NCBI GenBank assembly: GCA_964343365.1 | Contig: CAYFJI010000022.1 | Location: 1 to 24,036, forward strand | From: CAJXWH01 sp964343365 | GTDB lineage: Bacteria; Pseudomonadota; Gammaproteobacteria; Arenicellales; UBA868 | Direction of reading: 5' to 3' | Length of the DNA: 24,036 nucleotides | Shown here: positions 7,319 through 14,375 of the stretch, one piece after another | How positions within the stretch are numbered: position 1 is the first letter of the stretch | How the letters are laid out: every line of letters starts with the position of its first letter | The notes under the pieces: model-generated | What the model was told of the DNA's origin: nothing | Database searches by the model: none | What the model saw: only the letters and a program-made list of their open reading frames with translations | Translations under genes and position numbers: made by a program

Positions 7319-8244
7319 TCGAACCAATCTAGTATGCGGCCTTGAAAGTCAGAAAGTTTTTTATATCCCTTTCGATTCATCCAATCACAAAGCCCACTGC
7401 ATATTGTGGCCAGTTTTTCAGGGTTACTCGTCAAGCAAGTTCCGACTTGCACCATGCTCGCACCACAAAGCAAATATCGCACTACATCATCAGCATCAGA
7501 GATACCGCCCATACCGATAACTGGAATACTAATTCCTTCGTTATTCAATGCTTTCGATATTTCTAATACCTTTCGTAATCCAATTGGGCGTATGGCCGCG
7601 CCTGATAAACCGCCAAACCCATTGCCAAGAATCGGTCTTTCGAGTTCCGGATCCACGTCAAGAGCTGGTAGCGTATTGATCGCACTTATTGCTGTTGCAC
7701 CAGCTTTTGCACAAGCTACAGCAACATTTCCAATGTCGGTCACATTAGGTGTCAATTTTGCTATTACTGGTAAATGTCTCGATGTCGCCTCAATCACATC
7801 AGCTGCTGCTTTTGGATCCTGACTTGTCAAATTGCCACTATAGTTTGCTTTTGGATGAGGGCAACTTAAATTGAGTTCCACAATTTTTGCTCCTGCCATC
7901 GCTACTTCGCGGGCAAGTGTCTCAAAATCCTTGGGTGTGTCACCAACTAAATTAGGTATTACAGGAAGTTTGAGTGTTGTTAAAGGAAATTCTTCTAAAA
8001 AATCTTGTAACCCTGGATTGGGTAATCCCATTGCGTTTATCCAAGTACCTGGACTAATTTCAACCGCGGTAGGTCCAGGATAACCTGGCCTTCCTTTTAG
8101 TGAAATCGATTTCGTGATCAAGGCTCCTGCGTCTGTTTGCGCCATTCTCTTTAGGATTCCTGGTGTTGAATCTAAGATACCTGAAGCTAACATAATGGGA
8201 TTCTTAAGACTTAAATCACCGAGAGTAACCTTTAAGTTTGCCAT
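7315..8244 (-). CDS. pyrD: Dihydroorotate dehydrogenase, class 1B catalytic subunit
   Basis: A 309-residue FMN-binding TIM barrel. Family features are the N-terminal strand MANLKVTLGDLSLKNPIMLASG, Lys45 in ALITKSIS, INAMGLPNPG (69-78), the active-site loop VELNLSCPHPK with the catalytic base Cys128 (serine in class 2 enzymes), KLTPNVTDI, the INT motif before a GGLSG, and phosphate-binding GMGGISDADD plus VQVGT near the end. It oxidises dihydroorotate to orotate in pyrimidine synthesis, in the cytoplasm, as a heterotetramer with PyrK. It overlaps pyrK by four bases. Most proteobacteria use the membrane-bound quinone-linked class 2 enzyme, so this version is less usual. A role in another pyrimidine-related oxidation cannot be excluded. 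The start is ATG at 8242-8244. Confidence 0.87.
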   Translation of the reverse strand: MANLKVTLGDLSLKNPIMLASGILDSTPGILKRMAQTDAGALITKSISLKGRPGYPGPTAVEISPGTWINAMGLPNPGLQDFLEEFPLTTLKLPVIPNLVGDTPKDFETLAREVAMAGAKIVELNLSCPHPKANYSGNLTSQDPKAAADVIEATSRHLPVIAKLTPNVTDIGNVAVACAKAGATAISAINTLPALDVDPELERPILGNGFGGLSGAAIRPIGLRKVLEISKALNNEGISIPVIGMGGISDADDVVRYLLCGASMVQVGTCLTSNPEKLATICSGLCDWMNRKGYKKLSDFQGRILDWFE

Positions 8245-8354
8245 GTGAGCGTCTTCAATTCTAAGTTATTAGCTGGGTTGACTATAAACTAAATGAATGG
8301 ATATGGTTGTATCAAGAATCATAAATCAACGTCATTTGCGCATAAAAAGTGCAG

Positions 8355-9473
8355 TTATTCCTGATACTTCTCGTAGTCAATCAGAAGATTTTTAACCTTG
8401 CGAGCAATTATTTTCACGGTTTTGACTGACAGATCTTGGTGTACAGGCAAGGTTATTGAATTCCGATACATCAAATTATCTCGAGGATAATCAGGATTTT
8501 CAAAAATGCTCGGATGGAGATTAGGAAAATCTCCTGCAAATATACCATTTTTTCTCAGTGTATTAATGAGCCATTCTGCATCCTTGAAGAAGAAAAAGAA
8601 AACCCATGGTGTGGCTTCCTGATCGATATCTCGTAAGGTCTTGGGAATAGAAATCAGTTTTAGATTCATCAGTTCTTCCATATAGATCCTATAGTTTCTT
8701 TTTCTAGCTTCCAAAACGTGATCAAAATCAGTCGCGTTTCGAACTTTTTTACCAAAGAAACTCATCGATTCTTGAAAATTAAAAAGATGATAGTTGGGTT
8801 GAAAAGAATTGAGTTTTGATTTGTCAACATAGTAATTGATTCCAGGAGGTCTAATACCAGGTTTTCTAGTAAACCATTGCAACATCATCTTTACTGGGTG
8901 ACGATATATTCCTTTTGCACGTGAGATTGCGGGTGGAGTTTGAATCGCCATATCTTTCATATATAAAAAACCACCATTTGGGATTGGTATTATTTTTCGT
9001 AACCCAAAAATAGCTGCTACACCATGAGTACCAATTCCATTGGATTTTATGTTTTTTACGATACTGTGCGCACAATCTTCTACTAACAGTATATTCTTCT
9101 TTTCACAGAATGCTTTTGCATCTGAAATTCCCATGGGGAACCCAAAAAAATATACGAGAACAAATACATCGTTGGGTGAAAAAATGTAGTTTTCAAGACT
9201 TTTCCAATCAGGCAACAAATCTTCAGTAATCGGATAAGGAGAATATTCAATTTTGTAGTGATCTAATAAAAAGAAAACAGTATCACATATAAAGGAAGGC
9301 ACCCATACGCGAGGATATTTTTCCATTTTTTTTGAATTCTTTATAGACTGAATGGCTGTAATCAAAGCGCCTCGTGCATATGAATAATAAATAGCATCCT
9401 CTATGAGGTTTTTATCTTTCTTAAAAAAGCAATTCAGGAAAGTTAGTGGGGATAGTGCTGGTGAAGAATTCAT
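8355..9473 (-). CDS. DegT/DnrJ/EryC1/StrS-type PLP-dependent aminotransferase
   Basis: A 372-residue fold-type I PLP enzyme of the DegT/StrS class. SYARGALITAIQ (31-42) corresponds to the conserved N-terminal Rxxl segment. VEDCAHS (131-137) carries the aspartate (133) that pairs with the pyridine nitrogen, and GLRKIIPIPNGGFLYM (157-172) holds the likely Schiff-base lysine, Lys160, followed by the usual NGG turn. Family members aminate keto-sugars for lipopolysaccharide, capsule or antibiotics. A lysine-less dehydratase variant is ruled out because the lysine is present. The sequence between them is divergent, so the substrate is unknown. The next gene upstream is a FemAB-like acyltransferase 63 bases away, which suggests a shared surface-polymer or small-molecule role. 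The gene is AT-rich and full of lysine and phenylalanine codons. Confidence 0.78.
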   Translation of the reverse strand: MNSSPALSPLTFLNCFFKKDKNLIEDAIYYSYARGALITAIQSIKNSKKMEKYPRVWVPSFICDTVFFLLDHYKIEYSPYPITEDLLPDWKSLENYIFSPNDVFVLVYFFGFPMGISDAKAFCEKKNILLVEDCAHSIVKNIKSNGIGTHGVAAIFGLRKIIPIPNGGFLYMKDMAIQTPPAISRAKGIYRHPVKMMLQWFTRKPGIRPPGINYYVDKSKLNSFQPNYHLFNFQESMSFFGKKVRNATDFDHVLEARKRNYRIYMEELMNLKLISIPKTLRDIDQEATPWVFFFFFKDAEWLINTLRKNGIFAGDFPNLHPSIFENPDYPRDNLMYRNSITLPVHQDLSVKTVKIIARKVKNLLIDYEKYQE

Positions 9474-9536
9474 GATATTAAATCTTTTAATATTTCGCGC
9501 TATGGGACAACATATCTGAAAAAATTTTAAGACACA

Positions 9537-10412
9537 TTAAAATCGAGATATTATTTTCATTGGTTGAGATTTATACAGTGTACCTCCGAATCCGCGTTTA
9601 AACTCCATAATGCCTGGCCCAGATTTAGGATTAATTCCTCCAAAATCATAATAACTATCTCCTTTTTCTTGGGCACATGTAATCATTCTATAAGTCAGAA
9701 GTTTTCGATCATATCCTTTATGATCAGATATATTCGTATTAGCCCTGATGAATTCAAAAAAATAGCCGCCACTACTTAGTCCTATCAGATATCCATGCGT
9801 TTCACCATTACGTTCTGACTTTAGGCCAAAAAATTTAAGTCCTCTTTCTGATGATTTTTCGCAAAGTCGGAACAAATTTAACAAGAAACGCTCTGTGCAA
9901 ATCGGGGAGAATTGATTTTTATTACATAGCTCCAAATAGCTTTGGTAAAAATGCTTAATATCCTTTTGCTGCATAGGCGTTATCTGGAAACCGGAATCAA
10001 AGGCCCTTCTAATATGTTTTTTTGTAGTCGCATTAAAATAATTTATGATGTTAGAAGTCGTTTCATCATTAAATCTAAGGATGTATGTGCTAAAACGCTT
10101 TAACCCAATAGACAGGCCGTATTTGCGAGCCAATTCATTTTCCGGAATTGTGTTAAATGAGTAAGTCAGCAATCCAATTAGTTTGTTTGCCCCTAAGAAA
10201 TCACGAAGTTTGTCTCTGACGATAGTGCCATTTCCTTGGTAGGGTAATCCATATGGCATCCATCCAAAATTCAGGAAACCAAATCTTCTAAGGGAAATTG
10301 GAATATCACAAGATGCGTTAGATTCGTTGAGTGTGAATTGATAGATGGTTTCACCTTCCATCTCTTTCGCTATTTTCCATTCATTAGAATGTAATGGCAT
10401 ATGCATTAACAA
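9537..10412 (-). CDS. FemAB/FemX-like GNAT-type aminoacyltransferase family protein
   Basis: A 291-residue protein with the FemAB-like double GNAT fold. The central basic helix NATTKKHIRRAFDSGFQI matches the conserved RR(A)xxxG segment. The C-terminal YYDFGGINPKSGPGIMEFKR block with the F(G)GINP and GFGG ending is the hallmark of peptidoglycan-bridge enzymes and their relatives. FemABX enzymes use aminoacyl-tRNA to extend the interpeptide bridge. In Gram-negatives, relatives of unknown acyl donor occur in polysaccharide and exosortase loci, so the substrate is open. Start choice: a TTG at 10412 has GGAGA (10422-10426) nine bases upstream and is favoured. ATGs at 10406 and 10400 lie too far from that site to be ideal but are possible. 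It is probably linked to the aminotransferase just downstream. Confidence 0.72.
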   Translation of the reverse strand: MLMHMPLHSNEWKIAKEMEGETIYQFTLNESNASCDIPISLRRFGFLNFGWMPYGLPYQGNGTIVRDKLRDFLGANKLIGLLTYSFNTIPENELARKYGLSIGLKRFSTYILRFNDETTSNIINYFNATTKKHIRRAFDSGFQITPMQQKDIKHFYQSYLELCNKNQFSPICTERFLLNLFRLCEKSSERGLKFFGLKSERNGETHGYLIGLSSGGYFFEFIRANTNISDHKGYDRKLLTYRMITCAQEKGDSYYDFGGINPKSGPGIMEFKRGFGGTLYKSQPMKIISRF

Positions 10413-10560
10413 AACAGGAATTCTCCAGTTTAATTTAGGATTATTAAATCAATTTTGGATAAATGCATAGTAATTGTCTAGCAATAAACATTGTTTTAGA
10501 TTCCAGTTTGGTATAAAAAAGATCTGATGCTTTAGTCCTCAAAAAATTTAACTTCATTTC

Positions 10561-11139
10561 TTAGTTGTTATGTAAGTCGGTCAGTAAATCTATGTCTTGA
10601 AGTATGGCTTCATCGGGTGAAGCAATTTTGACTATTTTTGGATTATTCGCTCGTAGTAGGTTAGTAGCTCCAGAGTCACCTTCCAGATTCTTTAGCATGT
10701 TAAACCATGTTTTTGGAAATAGGATAGGGTGCCCGCGTTGATGATTAAAATAGAGCGCGCAAATTGCATCTTCTTTAAAGTTATCAACTAGTAGGTCAAT
10801 ATGGTCTTTGGAGACCCATGGCATGTCGGCTAGGCAGAAAATAATAGCGTCAGTTTTGCTCGACATAGCGTTGATAGCACAACGTATAGATGATGCTATT
10901 CCAGTTCTATAATACTTATTATATAGAGTAACGATGGGAAGATTTTCTAGTTCTTTTTCAATTAGTTTAGATTGATGGCCAAGTACGACATGAACAGTAT
11001 TCGCTTTAGATGATAGAGCAACATTGACGACATGATTTATCAAGCTCTTATTTATGTAGTTCAACAGGAGTTTATTTCGAGTGCCAGTTCGAGTTGAGGT
11101 TCCGGCAGCAAGTACAGCGATATCAATCTGCTGTGCCAC
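10561..11139 (-). CDS. mocA: Molybdenum cofactor cytidylyltransferase (MocA-type)
   Basis: A 192-residue NTP transferase of the MobA/MocA group. The nucleotide-binding loop is LAAGTSTRTGTRNKLLL, the metal-binding aspartate is in CLADMPWV, and RGHPILFP with GDSGATNLL (substrate loop) and DIDLLTDL at the C-terminus are all MocA features. It transfers CMP (MocA, MCD cofactor) to molybdopterin. The CTP-specific type is expected because the molybdenum hydroxylase encoded upstream uses the cytosine dinucleotide form. In the usual loop the T of RTG is M, a small deviation. The start codon is GTG at 11137-11139, one base after the TAA of xdhC, so the two genes are translationally coupled. It is the last gene of the molybdenum-hydroxylase group. 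Confidence 0.85.
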   Translation of the reverse strand: MAQQIDIAVLAAGTSTRTGTRNKLLLNYINKSLINHVVNVALSSKANTVHVVLGHQSKLIEKELENLPIVTLYNKYYRTGIASSIRCAINAMSSKTDAIIFCLADMPWVSKDHIDLLVDNFKEDAICALYFNHQRGHPILFPKTWFNMLKNLEGDSGATNLLRANNPKIVKIASPDEAILQDIDLLTDLHNN

Positions 11140-11140
11140 T

Positions 11141-12139
11141 TTAGCGTTTTTTGCTTCTTATAGATATTATTTGGGCAAGTATAGAAATGGCGATTTCGCC
11201 GGGATCATTGCCCCCAATATCAATCCCTACAGGACCGTGAATGCGATCTAATTTACTTTTATTATGACCTTTATCACTTAGGCGCCTTATCCTTTTCGAG
11301 TGATTATATCGACTTCCAAGAGCTCCGATATAAAATGCTGGCGAATTAACTGCTATTTCTAAAGCTTCGTCGTCAATTTTCAAGTCATGAGACAGGGTCA
11401 CAACCGCACTTTGGTAATCTAATTTCAAGGAGTTAAGTGCAGTGTCCGGCCATTCAGTAAACAATCTGGTATTTGGAAAACGATCGGTATTGGCATAGCG
11501 GGGTCTCGGATCAATAATCGTTACATCAAATCCGGCAAAAGCTGCTATTTTGGATAGTGGTTGTGCGATATGCACTGCACCTATCAAAATAAGTCGCCAG
11601 GGTAGAACAAATGGTCGTATAAAGTATTCGATATCCTGAATATTGACTATTGTCGACTCCCCAAATTGGTATGCTTCTTTTGCATGTTCCCATAGTTTTT
11701 TGTTGGGTGGGCTCATGCTGAGCCATTTTGATTCTGTGCAGAATCCTATCTGACCAGTAACGGTATTCGCCCATAAAGTGATAGGGGCTTTAATCTCTAC
11801 TAGTTGATCTAAGTCAGATTCGGTCACTTTTAAGATGAGTATTTCAATAGTGCCACCACAGGGAAGCCCAACAGCCCAAGCTTTGTCATCGGATATTCCA
11901 TAAGAAAGTCGTTTTGGAGTGCCGGAATGCATCACTTCGTCGGCTTCCTGGATAACTGCATTTTCTACACATCCTCCTGATAATGATCCCTCAAAATTGC
12001 CTGAATTGTCTATAGTCATCATGCTGCCGACTGGCCGTGGTGACGAACCCCACGTTTTTAGTACAAAAGCCAAGGCCTTTTCGCAGTTTGGCCAACAGCC
12101 AACGCGTTTGATTAATGGAAGGTCATTATTTAATGCCAT
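11141..12139 (-). CDS. xdhC: XdhC/CoxI-family molybdenum cofactor insertion protein
   Basis: A 332-residue protein with both XdhC domains. The N-terminal part has TWGSSPRPVGSMMTI and SLSGGCVENAV (containing the conserved cysteine). The C-terminal Rossmann-like domain has LILIGAVHIAQPLSKIA, VTIIDPRPRYA and VVTLSHD, and a final segment YIGALGSRYNHSKRIRRL. XdhC binds the molybdenum cofactor, promotes its sulfuration and hands it to hydroxylases of the xanthine dehydrogenase family. Its position between the hydroxylase and mocA supports dedicated maturation. Start is ATG at 12137-12139 with a weak AAGAAA in front. In the Rossmann loop the usual GAGH reads GAVH. Confidence 0.87.
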   Translation of the reverse strand: MALNNDLPLIKRVGCWPNCEKALAFVLKTWGSSPRPVGSMMTIDNSGNFEGSLSGGCVENAVIQEADEVMHSGTPKRLSYGISDDKAWAVGLPCGGTIEILILKVTESDLDQLVEIKAPITLWANTVTGQIGFCTESKWLSMSPPNKKLWEHAKEAYQFGESTIVNIQDIEYFIRPFVLPWRLILIGAVHIAQPLSKIAAFAGFDVTIIDPRPRYANTDRFPNTRLFTEWPDTALNSLKLDYQSAVVTLSHDLKIDDEALEIAVNSPAFYIGALGSRYNHSKRIRRLSDKGHNKSKLDRIHGPVGIDIGGNDPGEIAISILAQIISIRSKKR

Positions 12140-12271
12140 ATTTTTTCTTGATATATGTCAGGATTTTGGCCATGCTAAAGACAATACTGTCACTGACTTT
12201 TTGGTTGACGCCCTTCTTTACCAGCGCCAAGATATCGGCAATGACAAAAATCCAATAAATTGCATTAATTT

Positions 12272-13315
12272 CTAATTTTTGGTAACGCCAAGTCTTTCCT
12301 GGAGCATACTGCTGGTTGTTGTATATTGGACCCTTTGTTTAGTATTAGGATCAAGGTATTTCTGTATCGAATAAGCGGCTAGTGCGGCTTCATGGAAACC
12401 ACAAAGTATCAGTTTTTTTTTGCCTGGATAAGAATTGATATCACCGATTGCAAAAACACCAGAGATATTTGTTTCAAGCGTTTGGGGATTCGCTTCTATA
12501 TTGCGCTTATCTAGATTCAAACCCCAGTCAGCAATGGGCCCCAGATCGGGGCTCAAGCCGTAGAACACTAACAGATGATCGAGGGAAATTGTCTCTTTAT
12601 GCGAATTTTTACCAAAGGCTTTTACATCAATTGAAATGATGGATCCATCAGTATGGGTATAGTCCGCAATCTTACCGATCATATACCGTACATTAGAATT
12701 AGGCTTGTCAGCAAGTTTTTTCATCTGCTCAATTGAAGAAGGAACTGCTCTAAATTCCTCGCGGCGATGAACTAAGGTAAGGCTAGAGCATAGGTTAGAA
12801 ATTGATAATGCCCAATCGATTGCAGAATCACCTCCTCCAAGTATTACTATTTTTTGATCCTTGAACTGATTAATATCCTTAACAGAATAATGGAGATTGG
12901 TGTTCACGAATTGTGCAATTCCAGGAAGGCGAAGAGGTCGTTCTCTAAAGGCTCCAAGACCTGCTGCCAAGATTACCGTTTTGGTGTAGAAAACAGTGTC
13001 TAAACTTGTTTTAAGTATGAAGGATTTATCTTCAAGTTGTTCCAGGTGCGTAACTTTTTGATTTAGGTGGAAAGTGGGGTTAAACGGCCCTGCTTGTGTG
13101 AGTAATTGATCAATTAATTCTTGTGCGTTGATTAGAGGTATCCCTGGTATGTCATAGATGGGCTTATCTGGGTACAGTGTGCTGCATTGGCCTCCAACTT
13201 TTCCTAACGAATCAATTACATGAGCATTAAAACCAAGAAGACCGAGTTCGAAAACTGAAAATAGACCGACAGGACCAGCTCCTACTATCGTAACGTCTGT
13301 TTTAATAGTTTCCAT
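12272..13315 (-). CDS. Thioredoxin-reductase-like ferredoxin/flavodoxin-NADP+ reductase
   Basis: A 347-residue two-dinucleotide-domain flavoprotein. The FAD site is VGAGPVGLF (11-19). GGQCSTLYPDKPIYDIPG follows, where thioredoxin reductases would continue toward the redox CxxC, and that motif is absent from the second domain. The NADPH domain has ILGGGDSAIDWAL and the HRREEFRA arginines that bind the 2'-phosphate. The end, FAIGDINSYPGKKKLILCGF, is typical of type 2 ferredoxin-NADP reductases (YumC/FNR of Bacillus and Chlorobium). It shuttles electrons between NADPH and ferredoxin or flavodoxin in the cytoplasm. It sits between the hydroxylase genes and xdhC, 84 bases after the membrane protein gene, so it may supply or collect electrons for that system, but no ferredoxin gene is adjacent. 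Confidence 0.85.
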   Translation of the reverse strand: METIKTDVTIVGAGPVGLFSVFELGLLGFNAHVIDSLGKVGGQCSTLYPDKPIYDIPGIPLINAQELIDQLLTQAGPFNPTFHLNQKVTHLEQLEDKSFILKTSLDTVFYTKTVILAAGLGAFRERPLRLPGIAQFVNTNLHYSVKDINQFKDQKIVILGGGDSAIDWALSISNLCSSLTLVHRREEFRAVPSSIEQMKKLADKPNSNVRYMIGKIADYTHTDGSIISIDVKAFGKNSHKETISLDHLLVFYGLSPDLGPIADWGLNLDKRNIEANPQTLETNISGVFAIGDINSYPGKKKLILCGFHEAALAAYSIQKYLDPNTKQRVQYTTTSSMLQERLGVTKN

Positions 13316-13399
13316 GGCTAAAAGTTTCTAGAGTTTAAACATTGTTATTTGGGATGACATTTTATTCCTTAAACATATAACTTCAACAATCTTAATTCA

Positions 13400-14374
13400 T
13401 TACTTTTTTTGACTAATTAGTTTACTTCCAATTAGAAATATTCCATATAGAAGAGCAACTACACCATATTCAATTATTGGAATGCGCAACACTTCATGAA
13501 GCGTATGTAATTGATTTCCCATGCTATAGGCAATTAAGGCAGCAATTACGAAAATTGTAAACAAGAGTGCTCGTATTCTATAACTTAAATGTAAGCCATG
13601 CATCTGTGTAATAATGAATATGGCAGCAAAGCCAAAACCAAACATGCGCCACATGTTAGCGGGTTGAGTGATAGCGACTAGTACTCCGTGAGGAATTACT
13701 AAAATTTCCAGAGTAACCGTCCACCATCGATTTACATGGGTTCGATTAAAGATAAGAATCGATTGCCAAAAGAGCATGAACATGTAGAAGAATCCGGCCA
13801 GATGCCCAATCGTCGATTCGGCGGGATGATACCAAAATGTATAAATGATCGCCCATGAGAAGAAATATCCATGGTACTCGCGAACAATTTTTATGAATCT
13901 ACGATCAAATCTCACTCCTTTTCCAAATGCAAGTCCTCGTCGAGGAGCTTCGAGAATCAAAACAATCATTAACATGAGCGCAACAGAGGCGAGAGCGGTA
14001 ATTTCTGGCACATCTTGAGCAAGCCCATCATAGAAAAGATGTGTTTGCAAGATATGTAGACCGATAAAGCTACCATTTACTGCTAGCATTGCCCAGTTAT
14101 ACCATTTGAATTCAGCTTGAAAGCCTGATTTCGAACGCCTTGCCAAGAATATAATCAGCCACACAAGAAGATTATGAAAGGCATAACCGGTCCACGCTGA
14201 AACTTGGGCAAGGGCGCTATACTCAACTAATCTCCAGGGATAAGCAAATGGAATAGTGGGCCCAATAATATCAAAAGTAAGAAGTCGGTCAGCCGTTAAT
14301 GCAATTACTAGCGTTGTTCCAACCGCAAATAAAACACCAATTGATATTAACTTGCGGTTATCAGTTCTATTCAT
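13400..14374 (-). CDS. Histidine-rich polytopic membrane protein, unrecognised, next to molybdenum hydroxylase
   Basis: I do not recognise this family. The protein is 324 residues with about nine or ten hydrophobic segments (the first at 10-29, the last near 295-315). Within or next to membrane segments are many histidines: YAFHNLL, GLHILQTH, REYHGYFF, FWYHPAE, TIGHLAG, IPHGVL, TQMHGLHL and LHTLHEV. This arrangement could bind heme and is suggestive of a cytochrome-b-like or quinone-interacting anchor, but no family motif proves it. The ATG at 14372-14374 is one base after the TGA of the large hydroxylase subunit, so the two are almost certainly co-translated. The longer reading from base 14458 would overlap the hydroxylase gene by 83 bases and is rejected. 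Electron acceptor for the exported hydroxylase is my inference. Confidence 0.75.
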   Translation of the reverse strand: MNRTDNRKLISIGVLFAVGTTLVIALTADRLLTFDIIGPTIPFAYPWRLVEYSALAQVSAWTGYAFHNLLVWLIIFLARRSKSGFQAEFKWYNWAMLAVNGSFIGLHILQTHLFYDGLAQDVPEITALASVALMLMIVLILEAPRRGLAFGKGVRFDRRFIKIVREYHGYFFSWAIIYTFWYHPAESTIGHLAGFFYMFMLFWQSILIFNRTHVNRWWTVTLEILVIPHGVLVAITQPANMWRMFGFGFAAIFIITQMHGLHLSYRIRALLFTIFVIAALIAYSMGNQLHTLHEVLRIPIIEYGVVALLYGIFLIGSKLISQKK

Positions 14375-14375
14375 A

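Noticed and set aside
7406..7822. 138-codon plus-strand open frame opposite pyrD
   Set aside because: Antisense of the conserved dehydrogenase barrel with no start signals.
8245..8354. Possible promoter for pyrDK in the gap after the aminotransferase gene
   Set aside because: TTGATA and TTGATT boxes occur but none has a matching -10 at 16-18 bases. Not better than chance in AT-rich DNA.
11919..12275. 118-codon plus-strand open frame opposite xdhC
   Set aside because: It is the antisense shadow of the xdhC start and the following gap, with no ribosome site and no recognisable protein features.
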